NCBI RefSeq assembly: GCF_009709555.1
Contig: NZ_WJBG01000127.1
Span: 124,001-188,000 of the forward strand
Reading direction: 5' to 3'
Length of the DNA: 64,000 nt
Source of the DNA: Streptomyces blattellae
GTDB taxonomy: Bacteria > Actinomycetota > Actinomycetes > Streptomycetales > Streptomycetaceae
Below the pieces are notes generated by a model that was given only the letters and a program-made list of their open reading frames with translations, searched no databases and was not told the origin of the DNA. A program made the translations under genes and the position numbers. Positions 36,178 through 44,533 of the stretch are shown here, piece after piece (position 1 is the stretch's first letter; each line of letters opens with the position of its first letter).

Positions 36178-36861
36178 TCACGCGTCCCGCAGCGCTCTCC
36201 GGCACAGCGCGTCGGCCCTGCGTGTCGTCTCCGGGAGGCGGTACGCGGGGCTCAGCGCGAGGGTGTGCGCGCAGGCGTTGTCCAGGCTCACCCGGTGGCC
36301 GACGGAGACGAAGACGGGCTTGACCGCGTCCCGGGTGCGCAGGGCGCGGCCGACCTCCTCGGTGCCCGTGAGCAGCGGGGACGTACTCCCGCGCGGGGCG
36401 CCCGGGTCGTCGTAGGCGAAGGTGAACGGGTTCTTGGCCACGCCGATCGTCGGCAGGCCGGTGAGGACGCCGAGGTGGCTGGCGAGGCCGAAGCGGCGCG
36501 GATGGGCGAGACCGTAGCCGTCGCAGACGACCAGGCCGGGCGGGCAGGGCAGCGCGGCGAGGGCGGCGAGGACCGTGGGGATCTCGCGGAAGGCGAGCAG
36601 GCCGGGCACGTACGGGAAGGAGATCCGGCCGACGGCCGTGGCCTCGGCGACGACGTCGAGACGCGCCGCGTCCAGGACGACCGCCGCGGCGGCCACGACG
36701 TCCCGCTCGTCGTCGTACGCCACGTCGACCCCGGTCACCTGCCCCGAGCCGGGCGGCGGCCCGGGCTCGTCGAGCACCACCCGCTCACGCAACTCGTCCT
36801 GGACGGCACGGGCCTGTTCCTCGGTCGCGGGCCAGCCGGCGGGGGTGCGTACGGTCGTCAT
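36178..36861 (-). CDS. nfi: Endonuclease V
   Basis: 227 aa. It cuts DNA beside deaminated bases, chiefly inosine. Conserved blocks: GVDVAYDD (metal Asp) at about residue 44, the wedge motif PYVPGLLAFREIP at about 83, CDGYGLAHPRRFGLASHLG at about 112 (Tyr replaces the usual His in DGHG), and GVAKNPF at about 140. ATG 36861. It appears monocistronic. Confidence 0.93.
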   Translation of the reverse strand: MTTVRTPAGWPATEEQARAVQDELRERVVLDEPGPPPGSGQVTGVDVAYDDERDVVAAAAVVLDAARLDVVAEATAVGRISFPYVPGLLAFREIPTVLAALAALPCPPGLVVCDGYGLAHPRRFGLASHLGVLTGLPTIGVAKNPFTFAYDDPGAPRGSTSPLLTGTEEVGRALRTRDAVKPVFVSVGHRVSLDNACAHTLALSPAYRLPETTRRADALCRRALRDA

Positions 36862-36898
36862 GATGCCGACGAGGGTACGGCCGTCCGCCGGCGCCTGC

Positions 36899-37225
36899 TC
36901 ACTTCCCGCCCAGCGCCCGCTTCAGCTCGCTCTTGTTCATGTCCGAACGGCCTTGGATGTTGCGGCGCTTGGCCTCCTCGTAGAGCTGGTCGTAGGTGGG
37001 GCCCTGGGAGCCCTTGCCGGACCGCTGGCCGCCCCGCTTGCCGGACGACATGTCCTGGGTCGAGGTGCGGCTGGCCTGCTTCGACTCGCCGGAGCGGGCG
37101 CGCTCCTTGTTCACCGTCCGGGCAGCGATCTCCTTGGCGCGCTCGGGGCTCTCACCGCGATCCCGGGCGCTCTCCCTGATGTGCTCGTACTGGCGTTCCC
37201 GCTTATCGCTCGAACCGCGTGGCAT
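36899..37225 (-). CDS. Small basic protein with Rho-N/SAP-like C-terminus
   Basis: 108 aa, highly charged. Residues 1-75 are repetitive, hydrophilic and probably disordered (KRERQYEHIRESARDRG, SGKRGGQRSGKGSQG); residues 77-106 (TYDQLYEEAKRRNIQGRSDM, then KSELKRAL) form a Rho-termination-factor N-terminal-type helical unit that could bind nucleic acid. Homologues are often named plasmid stabilisation proteins, though nothing plasmid-like is nearby. ATG 37225. Confidence 0.78.
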   Translation of the reverse strand: MPRGSSDKRERQYEHIRESARDRGESPERAKEIAARTVNKERARSGESKQASRTSTQDMSSGKRGGQRSGKGSQGPTYDQLYEEAKRRNIQGRSDMNKSELKRALGGK

Positions 37226-37273
37226 CGACGATCACTCCTCTCGCAGTCGTCGGCCGAGTACCCACGTTCGGCG

Positions 37274-38383
37274 TCAGCTCTCCAGCCGGGCCACCCGGCC
37301 CTTCTCCCCGGCGGCCCAGCAGCCCAGGTCCTGGGCGCAGTCCACGGTGTCGTACGAGCCGGTGTCGACGGTCCGCCAGGTGCGGCCGCCGTCCGTCGTC
37401 AGGTCCGTGCCGGTGGGGCCGACCGCGAGGGCGGCGGTGCGGCTGCGCGGGAGCCAGGCGGCGCCGGAGCGGTAGGCCGGCGGCGGCTGGGATGCGGGCT
37501 GCCAGCTGCGACCGCCGTCGGCCGTGCGAGCCGCGGCCTGCGGGGAGGCCTGGTCCGGGCGGTAGTCGCCGCCGACCGCGAGGCCGTGGGCGCGGTCGCG
37601 GAAGGCGAGCGCGAAGACGCCGCGGGCCGGGTCGCCGGCCGGGACCGGGGCGTCGGCGGCCGTCCAGGTCCGTCCGCGGTCGGCCGAGTGCAGCACGCGC
37701 GCGCGGGCACCGCCGCCGGTGGCCAGCCAGGCGTCCTCCGGGCCGGCGGCGACCAGGCACTGGCCACTGGCCGCGAAGCCGAACTCGCCGTCCAGTGCCG
37801 CGGGCATGCCGGTGCCGGGCAGCACCTTCCAGGAGCGGCCGCCGTCGCTCGTCGACAGGATGCGGAACCTTCCGTCCACCGGGTCGCTCAGCGCGAGGCC
37901 GTGGCGTCGGTCGAAGAAGGTCATGCAGTCGTAGAAGGCACGCGCGTCGGTGTTGCGGAAGGACTCGGTCCAGGTCGCTCCGGCGTCCTCGGTGCGGTAG
38001 ACGCGGGACGCCTCGCCCTCGCCGATGGCCAGCACCACCGCGCGCCGCGCGTCGAACGCCTCGACGTCCCGGAACTCCAGCCCGGCGGCGCCCGGCGGCG
38101 AGACGTTCCGCCAGCTCGCGCCGCCGTCCGTGGTGCGCAGGACGGTGCCCGCGGACCCGGCCAGCCAGGCGGTGTCCCGGCTGACGGCCGCAAGTCCCCG
38201 GAACCGCACATCGGTCGTGCCGCTGTCCTTGAGCTCCCAGCGCGGCGCCCGGTCCTCGGCGGCCTGCGTGGGCCCGGCGCATGTCAGCACCGCCACCGCC
38301 GCCCCGCACACCACCCCCACGGACACCGCTCGCCTCGTACGTCCTCTTGCCCCGGCCGGTCGCGTGCTCCCCAAGCACCTCAT
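37274..38383 (-). CDS. Secreted YCF48/BNR-repeat beta-propeller protein
   Basis: 369 aa. A signal peptide (RRAVSVGVVCGAAVAVLTCA, about residues 17-36) is followed by six Asp-box repeats (TDGGASW, EDAGATW, SDGGRSW, ADRGRTW, ADGGRSW, TDGGRTW), the hallmark of sialidase-like or YCF48-type propellers. No sialidase catalytic residues (FRIP motif) are seen, so binding or assembly is more likely than hydrolysis. ATG 38383 (MRCLGSTRP) places the signal peptide correctly; a longer frame extends upstream but looks non-coding. Confidence 0.8.
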   Translation of the reverse strand: MRCLGSTRPAGARGRTRRAVSVGVVCGAAVAVLTCAGPTQAAEDRAPRWELKDSGTTDVRFRGLAAVSRDTAWLAGSAGTVLRTTDGGASWRNVSPPGAAGLEFRDVEAFDARRAVVLAIGEGEASRVYRTEDAGATWTESFRNTDARAFYDCMTFFDRRHGLALSDPVDGRFRILSTSDGGRSWKVLPGTGMPAALDGEFGFAASGQCLVAAGPEDAWLATGGGARARVLHSADRGRTWTAADAPVPAGDPARGVFALAFRDRAHGLAVGGDYRPDQASPQAAARTADGGRSWQPASQPPPAYRSGAAWLPRSRTAALAVGPTGTDLTTDGGRTWRTVDTGSYDTVDCAQDLGCWAAGEKGRVARLES

Positions 38384-38607
38384 GGCGGGCGAAGCTAGTC
38401 CACCGCCCCGATGCCGTCCAGACGGCGTCGGCTGCCGACTCAAGTCTCCCTTGGAGCACTTGAGGTGTCCCGGGTCACTCGCATGCATGACGGCGGTGAC
38501 CGAGGTCACTCGACATTCGTGTGCACGGATCGGCTGATTCCGTCGTCTCACCCAGTGCCCGGCCTCATCCCCGGAAATCTGTCCAGTCGTCACAAGGGAG
38601 CAAGGCG

Positions 38608-39021
38608 TTGTCCACCGTCATCGAGCAGCCCGTCGAGGCCCGTCTCGTCGCCGCAGCACCGCGGATGCCGAGCATTCCCGCCACCCTGCAGTACGACCCG
38701 CGCGATCCGTTCGCGATCCGCATGGCCTTCCCGGCCCCGGCGACGCTGGAAGGCGTCGACGTCTGCTGGACCTTCTCCCGCGAGCTGCTCGCGGCCGGCA
38801 TGCGGAACGCCGAGGGCTGCGGCGACGTACGGATACGGCCGTACGGGTACGACCGCACCGTCCTGGAGTTCCACGCCCCCGAAGGCACGGCAGTCGTGCA
38901 CGTCCGCTCGGCGGAACTGCGCTCCTTCCTGGCAGCCACCAGCGCGCTCGTCCCGGTCGGCCTGGAGCATCTGCGGCTCGACCTGGACCACGACCTCGCC
39001 GAGCTGATGCGGGACGCGTAG
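38608..39021 (+). CDS. ssgD: SsgA-like sporulation/cell-division protein, SsgD type
   Basis: 137 aa, standard for the SsgA-like family found only in morphologically complex actinomycetes. Family features: ATLQYDPRDPFAIRMAF at about residue 27, VCWTFSRELLAAGM at about 55, GCGDVRIRPYG and the C-terminal LRLDLDHDLAELM. SALPs steer septum formation and wall synthesis; SsgD has been tied to lateral wall integrity. TTG 38608 with AGGGAG 7 nt upstream is the supported start. The ssgD assignment relies on remembered synteny with SCO6722 next to an ABC-F gene; the family call itself is firm. Confidence 0.88.
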   Translation: MSTVIEQPVEARLVAAAPRMPSIPATLQYDPRDPFAIRMAFPAPATLEGVDVCWTFSRELLAAGMRNAEGCGDVRIRPYGYDRTVLEFHAPEGTAVVHVRSAELRSFLAATSALVPVGLEHLRLDLDHDLAELMRDA

Positions 39022-39071
39022 CGCTCCGCTGACGGGGCGGCGACGGGTCGTCGGTCGGCTGCGGCGTGGTC

Positions 39072-39125
39072 GTGGCTGGTCACGCACGCGCGACGGAGCC
39101 GCACATGCAACGCAGCCCCGCGCCT
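39072..39125. repeat. Dispersed palindromic repeat, copy 1 (downstream of ssgD)
   Basis: A 50-odd-bp segment of the form GTGGCTGG, GC-rich arm, GACGGAGCCGCACAT, then CGCAGCCCCGCGCC. A related copy lies at 58697-58750 between pcaF and pcaH. Its place just after a gene and its partial dyad symmetry suggest a terminator-like or REP-like element. Confidence 0.5.
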
Positions 39126-39174
39126 TTCGGGGCACGTTGCCCGTCCCGGCAGCGAGTCCTACGTCCCCGCCGCC

Positions 39175-39545
39175 GGCAGCTCCCGGGTGGCGCGGCGGAC
39201 CAGGACGTGCGCCGGCCTGGGCCATGCCCGAGCCCACGCACCCGCGGGTGAACCCGAGTACGGCCGACTCGACGACCGGCAACGCACCGGGACCGGCCGT
39301 CACGTTTCAGCGGCCCGTCGATCCCGGCGGCGAGCAGCTTCACGGTTCCCGGACCGGCGGCCCACGGAGACGAAGGCCCCGCCGGCGCCCGCGGCCAGAA
39401 GGGCGGCGGCCCGCTCCAGGGCGAGGTCCGCTCCCCGGCACCGCAGGTGCCTGTCGACGTGTGCGTTGACGTACAGCGGTACGGCCGCGGTGCCGGCAGT
39501 CTCCGGGCAGCGGCGATCCGCTCCGCCTGGACCGGAAGAAATCCG
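39175..39545 (-). pseudogene. Frameshifted relic of an isocitrate lyase/PEP mutase-family gene
   Basis: Three consecutive minus-strand frames carry the conserved order of this family: VPLYVNAHVDRHL and LERAAALLAAGAGGAFVSVG (39545-39350), VKLLAAGIDGPLK (about 39345-39305), then TAGPGALPVVESAVLGFTRG and VGSGMAQA (39303-39200). At least two frameshifts separate them, and the N-terminal half with the catalytic Cys is missing. It is dead. It fills most of the gap between ssgD and the GPP34 gene; nothing else is seen there except the dispersed repeat. Confidence 0.6.
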
Positions 39546-39614
39546 ACACGATGGGGGCACGGGGCCCCGAGCGCGTGCCGCCTCAGCCGCGCGTCGCCTC
39601 AGCCGTGTACCGCC

Positions 39615-40286
39615 TCAGCCGCGCGTCGGCACCGACGGTGCCGAGACCGCCGCGACCAGCCCGGCGCGCACCTCGCGGATCACGGCCCGCAGCGCCGGCG
39701 CCGTCGCACCGCTCCGGTCGGTGAGCGCCGCGACGCGCTCCTCGTGGCGGCCCCCTTCCTTCCCGGGCACCAGCGTGCGCACCTCGCCCGCGACGGCGAG
39801 GGCGACGACGGCTGCGTCCCGGTCCGGGACGTCCGCGACGGGCACCGGCCCTTCGAGGACCTGCCGCGCCTCCTCGCGCAGCGCCTCCACGACGGCGGTG
39901 CGGTCCACGCCGTACTCGGCGGTCGGGAACACTCCGAGGACCCGCTTCTTCGCCACCCGCAGGTACCCGTCGGCGGCGAGCTTCTCCCGTACGGCGTCGA
40001 GCGTCACGCGCGCGTGCAGCGTCACCCAGGTCCGCCACGGGTGCGGTCGTGACTCCCGGACGAGTTCCAGGAGCCCGTCGAGCACGGCGTCCCCGGTGCG
40101 GGAGTCCATGTCGGCCGGCGTCGCGATGCCGTCGGCGTCGACGAGCAGGCCGCACTGGGCCATTTCGGTGAGGGCGCCCGCCCGCACCACGTAGCGGAGG
40201 TGGGCGGAGCCGGTGACCTCGTTCCTCGTGGTGTCCCAGGCCAGCAGGTAGAGCCGGGCCGGCAGCGTCAGCGAGCCGTTGGGCAC
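39615..40286 (-). CDS. GPP34 (GOLPH3-like) family protein
   Basis: 223 aa, mostly helical. The family opening is SLTLPARLYLLAWD (residues 5-18), followed by YVVRAGALTEMAQCGLLVDA. An amphipathic beta-hairpin-like segment and WVTLHARVTLDAVREKLAADGYL fit the GOLPH3 fold. Eukaryotic GOLPH3 binds phosphatidylinositol-4-phosphate at the Golgi; the role of the many actinomycete copies is unclear. ATG 40286. Divergent from the TiaA-like ABC-F leader. Confidence 0.88.
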   Translation of the reverse strand: MPNGSLTLPARLYLLAWDTTRNEVTGSAHLRYVVRAGALTEMAQCGLLVDADGIATPADMDSRTGDAVLDGLLELVRESRPHPWRTWVTLHARVTLDAVREKLAADGYLRVAKKRVLGVFPTAEYGVDRTAVVEALREEARQVLEGPVPVADVPDRDAAVVALAVAGEVRTLVPGKEGGRHEERVAALTDRSGATAPALRAVIREVRAGLVAAVSAPSVPTRG

Positions 40287-40327
40287 GGGATCTCCTTCGT
40301 GGTGCGGTCGGGGTGCACGTTAATCCG

Positions 40328-40591
40328 TTGACAGCCGCCGGGCCCCTTCGTACGTTGTTCAGCGGTCCTGTTGCCGTCGATTGGAGAAGGACGTTGCTCG
40401 TCTGAGGTCCTGAGACACCGCGTCGCACCTTCACGGGTGTGCGCTGCGTGCGACCTCGGCATTCGAGCCGTCCTCGACGGGCAGGGCTTTTCCCATGCCT
40501 TCCGGGATCTCTCCCCGTTGGTCGCCGGTGTCTCGATACGCGTTTGCCCCTGATCCCTTAGAGATCCCTTCGAGCGACCGCGGAGGCCCGC
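40328..40591 (+). promoter_or_regulatory. Promoter and probable attenuator leader of the ABC-F gene
   Basis: A -35 TTGACA (40328-40333) and -10-like TACGTT (40351-40356) are 17 bp apart. The roughly 230-nt leader then carries GGAGAAGG (40383-40390) ahead of a three-codon open frame TTG CTC GTC TGA (40394-40405, Met-Leu-Val). It is followed by GTCGCAC (40422-40428) that can pair with GTGCGAC (40448-40454) or with a nearer alternative, and by a CCGTC-loop-GACGG hairpin (40468-40480) with a TTTT at 40488-40491. This arrangement is that of ribosome-mediated attenuation. Confidence 0.55.
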
Positions 40592-42226
40592 ATGTCCATG
40601 TCCACGTCCGTCACCGTTACGTCCCTGTCCTTCGCCTGGCCCGACGGCACCGCCGTCTTCCAGGGCCTCGACACCGCTTTCGGTCCGGGCAGGACCGGGC
40701 TCGTCGGCATCAACGGGTCAGGAAAATCAACCCTGTTGAAGCTGATCGCCGGTGACCTCGCACCAGCCGGCGGCGCCGTCCGGGTCTCCGGCGAGATCGG
40801 CTGTCTCCCGCAGAACATCACCCTCGACACCGCACTCCGGGTCGACGAGGCGCTCGGCATCGCCGCACAGCGGGCCGCGCTGCACGCCATCGAGGCGGGC
40901 GATGCGGCCGAGGAGCACTTCGAGACCGTCGGCGACGACTGGGACGTGGAGGAGCGCGCGCTCGCCACCCTCGGCGAACTCGGGCTCGGCCACGTCGGGC
41001 TGGACCGCAGGATCGGCGAGGTCTCGGGCGGCGAGTCGGTGCTGCTGCGGCTGGCCGCCCTGCTGCTGCGCCGGCCGGACGTACTGCTGCTCGACGAGCC
41101 GACCAACAACCTCGACATCTACGCCCGCAAGCGGCTGTACGAGGCCGTCGCCGCCTGGCCCGGAGTGATGGTCGTGGTCAGCCATGACCGTGAACTCCTG
41201 GAACTGGTCGATCAGATCGCCGATCTGCGCTCCGGGAAGATCACCTGGTACGGCGGCAACTTCTCGGCGTACGAGGAGACCCTCGCCACCGAGCAGGAGG
41301 CGGCCGAACGCATGGTGCGGGTCGCCGGGGCCGACCTGAAGAAGCAGCGGCGTGAGCTGGTGGACGCCCAGGTCAAGCTGGCCCGCCGCAAGCGGTACGG
41401 CCAGAAGATGTGGGACCAGAAGCGCGAGCCGAAGATCATCATGGGGGCGCGCAAGCGGGCGGCACAGGAGTCCGCGGGCAAGCACCGGATCCTGCACGAG
41501 GAGAAGCTCGCCGCGGCCAAGGAGCGGCTGGACGAGGCGGTGGAGGCGGTACGGGACGACGACGTGATCCGCGTCGATCTGCCGTACACGGCCGTACCGC
41601 CGGGCCGTGAGGTCCTCACGCTCCGGGACCTGGAGCTGGCCTACGGTGCGCGCGTGGCCGGCGGTTTCGATCTGCGCGGGCCGGAGCGGATCGCGCTGCT
41701 CGGGCGCAACGGCGCGGGCAAGACCACGCTGCTGCGCACGATCGCCGGGGAGTTGCAGCCGGTGTCGGGCGAGGCACGGGCGCATGTGCCGATGCGGTTC
41801 CTGCCGCAGCGGCTCGATGTGCTCGACGACGAGCGGACCGTCGCCGAGAACGTGGCCCGGTTCGCGCCGGGCGCCACCGACAACCGGATCCGGGCGCGGC
41901 TGGCCCGGTTCCTCTTCCGGGGCGGCCGGGCCGACCAGCAGGCGGCGACGCTGTCCGGCGGCGAGCGCTTCCGGGCGGCGCTGGCCGCGCTGATGCTGGC
42001 GGAACCGGCACCGCAGCTGCTGATGCTGGACGAGCCCACGAACAACCTGGACATGGCGAGCGTACGACAGCTCACCACGGCCCTGGAGTCGTACGAGGGG
42101 GCGCTGATCGTGGCCGGCCACGACGTGCCGTTCCTGGAGTCGATCGGCATCACCCGGTGGCTGCTGCTGGACGGCGAGCTGCGGGAGATCACCGGAAACG
42201 ATCATCTCGGGGAGGCCACAGCGTGA
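40592..42226 (+). CDS. tiaA: Antibiotic-resistance-type ABC-F protein (TiaA-like)
   Basis: 544 aa, two ATPase domains, no membrane segments. Domain 1: GINGSGKST, VSGGESVLLRLA, LLDEPTNNLD. Domain 2: GRNGAGKTT, LSGGERFRAALA, LDEPTNNLD. The inter-domain linker (about residues 225-320) is long and basic (QVKLARRKRYGQKMW), as in antibiotic-resistance ABC-F proteins that enter the ribosomal E site and dislodge peptidyl-transferase drugs. The tiaA symbol rests on remembered synteny with SCO6720 beside ssgD, reported for pleuromutilin, lincosamide and streptogramin A resistance. ATG 40592 has GGAGG 5 nt upstream. A long structured leader suggests drug-induced expression. Confidence 0.82.
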   Translation: MSMSTSVTVTSLSFAWPDGTAVFQGLDTAFGPGRTGLVGINGSGKSTLLKLIAGDLAPAGGAVRVSGEIGCLPQNITLDTALRVDEALGIAAQRAALHAIEAGDAAEEHFETVGDDWDVEERALATLGELGLGHVGLDRRIGEVSGGESVLLRLAALLLRRPDVLLLDEPTNNLDIYARKRLYEAVAAWPGVMVVVSHDRELLELVDQIADLRSGKITWYGGNFSAYEETLATEQEAAERMVRVAGADLKKQRRELVDAQVKLARRKRYGQKMWDQKREPKIIMGARKRAAQESAGKHRILHEEKLAAAKERLDEAVEAVRDDDVIRVDLPYTAVPPGREVLTLRDLELAYGARVAGGFDLRGPERIALLGRNGAGKTTLLRTIAGELQPVSGEARAHVPMRFLPQRLDVLDDERTVAENVARFAPGATDNRIRARLARFLFRGGRADQQAATLSGGERFRAALAALMLAEPAPQLLMLDEPTNNLDMASVRQLTTALESYEGALIVAGHDVPFLESIGITRWLLLDGELREITGNDHLGEATA

Positions 42227-42322
42227 CGACGGGGGTTTCGTGCGCCCGGAGCGGCCCTGCATGATGGCGGATCGGTGCTGCGTCACGGGCGCCGGCAACC
42301 AACCCGATTCGGAGTTCTGGAC

Positions 42323-43099
42323 GTGCCCAGCAAGAAGGCCCTCATCCGCCGCCCCGGCCCGCGCCTCGCCGAAGGACTGGTGACCCACATCGAGCGGGAG
42401 AAGGTCGATGTCGATCTCGCGCTTGAGCAATGGGAGGCGTATGCGGAGGCCCTGCGGGGGCACGGCTGGGAGACGATCGAAGTGGAAGCGGCCGACGGCT
42501 GCCCCGACTCGGTGTTCGTCGAGGACACGGTCGTCATGTACAAGAACGTCGCGCTGATCGCCCGCTCCGGCGCCGAGTCACGGCGTGCGGAGACCCTCGG
42601 CGTCGAGGAGGCCGTGGCCCGGCTCGGCTGCTCGGTGAACTGGATCTGGGATCCCGGCACGCTGGACGGCGGCGACATCCTCAAGATCGGCGACACCATC
42701 TACGCCGGCCGGGGCGGCCGTACCAACGCGGCCGGCGTCCAGCAGCTGCGGGCCGCCTTCGAACCGCTGGGTGCGCGGGTCGTCGCCGTGCCGGTGAGCA
42801 GGGTGCTGCACCTGAAGTCGGCGGTGACGGCGCTGCCCGACGGGACGGTGATCGGGCACATCCCCAAGGTGGACCGGCCGTCGCTGTTCCCGCGCTTCCT
42901 GTCGGTGCCCGAGGAGGCCGGCGCCCATGTGGTCCTGCTCGGCGGCAGCAAGCTGCTCATGGCCGCGAGCGCGCCGAAGACGGCGGAGCTGCTGGCCGAT
43001 CTCGGCCACGACCCGGTCCTGGTGGACATCGGTGAGTTCGAGAAGCTTGAGGGATGTGTGACATGCCTCTCGGTCAGGCTGCGTGAGCTGTACGCCTGA
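42323..43099 (+). CDS. ddaH: Dimethylarginine dimethylaminohydrolase (DDAH)
   Basis: 258 aa of the guanidino-group-modifying superfamily. Motifs: SVFVEDTVVMY (substrate Asp/Glu) at about residue 70, TLDGGDILKIG at about 115, HLKSAVTALPDG (catalytic His) at about 160 and the C-terminal EGCVTCLSVRLREL (nucleophilic Cys, about 248). It converts methylated arginine to citrulline plus methylamines. GTG 42323 with GGAG 8 nt upstream. An arginine-deiminase relative is less likely given the length. The upstream 96 bp hold no other gene. Confidence 0.9.
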   Translation: MPSKKALIRRPGPRLAEGLVTHIEREKVDVDLALEQWEAYAEALRGHGWETIEVEAADGCPDSVFVEDTVVMYKNVALIARSGAESRRAETLGVEEAVARLGCSVNWIWDPGTLDGGDILKIGDTIYAGRGGRTNAAGVQQLRAAFEPLGARVVAVPVSRVLHLKSAVTALPDGTVIGHIPKVDRPSLFPRFLSVPEEAGAHVVLLGGSKLLMAASAPKTAELLADLGHDPVLVDIGEFEKLEGCVTCLSVRLRELYA

Positions 43100-43200
43100 C
43101 CGGGTGGCGCATGATCCGAAAAGCCCCGGGACCTGCGGTCCTGGGTGAGCCGTATGCCCTGGAAACGTTGGCTGATCAGTGACCTTTACTGCGCACTTAA

Positions 43201-43245
43201 CCTACGGCTTCGTAACCTACGGTTTCGTAGCCTACGATCCCGTAA
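43201..43245 (+). promoter_or_regulatory. Three tandem 15-bp palindromic operators upstream of the desaturase
   Basis: CCTACGGCTTCGTAA, CCTACGGTTTCGTAG and CCTACGATCCCGTAA follow each other exactly in 15-bp register; each contains TACG, 4 nt, CGTA. The array ends about 49 bp before the GTG start. Arrays of this kind are expected for a TetR-type lipid regulator that binds cooperatively. The remainder of the 194-bp gap shows no gene. Confidence 0.75.
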
Positions 43246-43293
43246 GTTACCCGGCACCGCTCGCCGGTCTCAGCCACGTCCCCTGGAGTTCCT

Positions 43294-44268
43294 GTGACGA
43301 TCACCTCCCCTCACCTCGGCAGCTCGGCCGCCTGGACCGACGCCCGGCTGCTGTACGCGTTGGAGGAAGTGGTCGAGCGGGAACTCAACCGGCATCTCAA
43401 GGTCGCCAAGGACTGGATGCCGCACGAGTACGTGCCGTTCAGCGACGGCCGCAACTTCCCCGGCGTCTTCGAGGACGGCGAGGCCTGGGAGAAGGAGCAG
43501 TCCAAGGTCACCGAGATCGGCCGCATCGCACTGGTCGTCAACCTGCTGACCGAGGACAACCTCCCCAGCTACCACCACGAGATCGCCTCGCTCTTCGGCC
43601 GGGACGGCGCCTGGGGCACCTGGGTGCACCGCTGGACCGCCGAGGAGGGCCGGCACGGCATCGTGATGCGCGACTACCTGCTCACCTCGCGCGCGGTCGA
43701 CCCGGACAAGCTGGAGCAGTTCCGTATGGCCCACATGAGCGAGGGCTTCGAGTCGGACAACCGCCACTCGATGCTGCACTCGGTCGCCTACGTCGCCTTC
43801 CAGGAGCTGGCGACCCGCGTCTCGCACCGCAACACCGGCCACCAGTCCGGCGACCCGGTCTGCGACCGCATGCTGGCGCGCATCGCGACCGACGAGAACC
43901 TGCACATGGTCTTCTACCGCAACCTGCTGAAGGCGGCCTTCGAGCTCGCGCCCGACCTGACGATGATGGCGGTGCGCGACGTGATCGTGAACTTCCGCAT
44001 GCCCGGTCACGGCATGCCCGGCTTCGAGCGGGCCGCCGCGCAGATGGCGATCGGCGAGATCTACAACATGCGCATCCACCACGACGACGTCATCCAGCCC
44101 GTGCTGCGCTTCTTGAAGGTCATGGAGATCGACGGCCTCGGCCCCGAGGGGCGGGCGGCGCAGGAGGAACTCGGCCTGTTCATGGGCGGGCTGGACGCGG
44201 AGGCGTCCAAGTTCGACGAGAAGCTCGCGGCGCGCAAGGCGCGGATGGCGGCGCGGGCCGCGGGCTGA
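43294..44268 (+). CDS. Acyl-ACP desaturase (soluble diiron type)
   Basis: 324 aa, soluble ferritin-like fold. Diiron ligands are visible in EDNLPSYHHEI (about residue 87), the AEEGRHG pair (about 117) and DENLHM (about 205). It introduces a double bond into acyl-ACP using O2 and ferredoxin, adjusting membrane fluidity. The GTG at 43294 is preceded by GGAG. Control is probably through the three tandem palindromes 50-95 bp upstream. Its last 89 bp overlap the converging WhiB gene if the latter's C-terminus is read as far as its first stop. Confidence 0.93.
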   Translation: MTITSPHLGSSAAWTDARLLYALEEVVERELNRHLKVAKDWMPHEYVPFSDGRNFPGVFEDGEAWEKEQSKVTEIGRIALVVNLLTEDNLPSYHHEIASLFGRDGAWGTWVHRWTAEEGRHGIVMRDYLLTSRAVDPDKLEQFRMAHMSEGFESDNRHSMLHSVAYVAFQELATRVSHRNTGHQSGDPVCDRMLARIATDENLHMVFYRNLLKAAFELAPDLTMMAVRDVIVNFRMPGHGMPGFERAAAQMAIGEIYNMRIHHDDVIQPVLRFLKVMEIDGLGPEGRAAQEELGLFMGGLDAEASKFDEKLAARKARMAARAAG

Positions 44269-44533
44269 CCCGTCCGGGGGCGGCTTCTCCGTGCGACGGG
44301 CGCCTGAGTTCCAGGCGTTCCTTCTCCGACAGGCCGCCCCAGACGCCGAAGCGCTCGTCGTGGTCCAGCGCGTACTCCAGGCAGGCGGGGCGGATCGGGC
44401 ACAGCCCGCAGATCCGCTTCGCCTCCTGTACGGAGCTGCCGGGTTCGGGGAAGAAGAAGTCCGCCCCGGTCTGGGCGCACAACGCCTCCTCCTGCCAGGC
44501 GAGGTCGGGTGAGGTGACTGTTTCGGTGTGCAT
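44180..44533 (-). CDS. wblJ: WhiB-family iron-sulfur transcriptional regulator (WblJ-like)
   Basis: 117 aa. The four cluster-binding cysteines are present: EEALCAQTG, RICGLCPIRPAC (C-x2-C-x5-C), followed by the GVWGGLSEKER turn and a basic tail. Wbl proteins bind a 4Fe-4S cluster and act with the principal sigma factor. ATG 44533 (MHTETVTSP). The final 35 or so residues (Pro/Arg-rich) lie over the end of the desaturase gene on the other strand, so the C-terminus may be less conserved. The wblJ name rests on remembered synteny with SCO6715. Confidence 0.85.
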   Translation of the reverse strand: MHTETVTSPDLAWQEEALCAQTGADFFFPEPGSSVQEAKRICGLCPIRPACLEYALDHDERFGVWGGLSEKERLELRRPSHGEAAPGRVSPRPAPPSAPCAPRASRRTWTPPRPARP

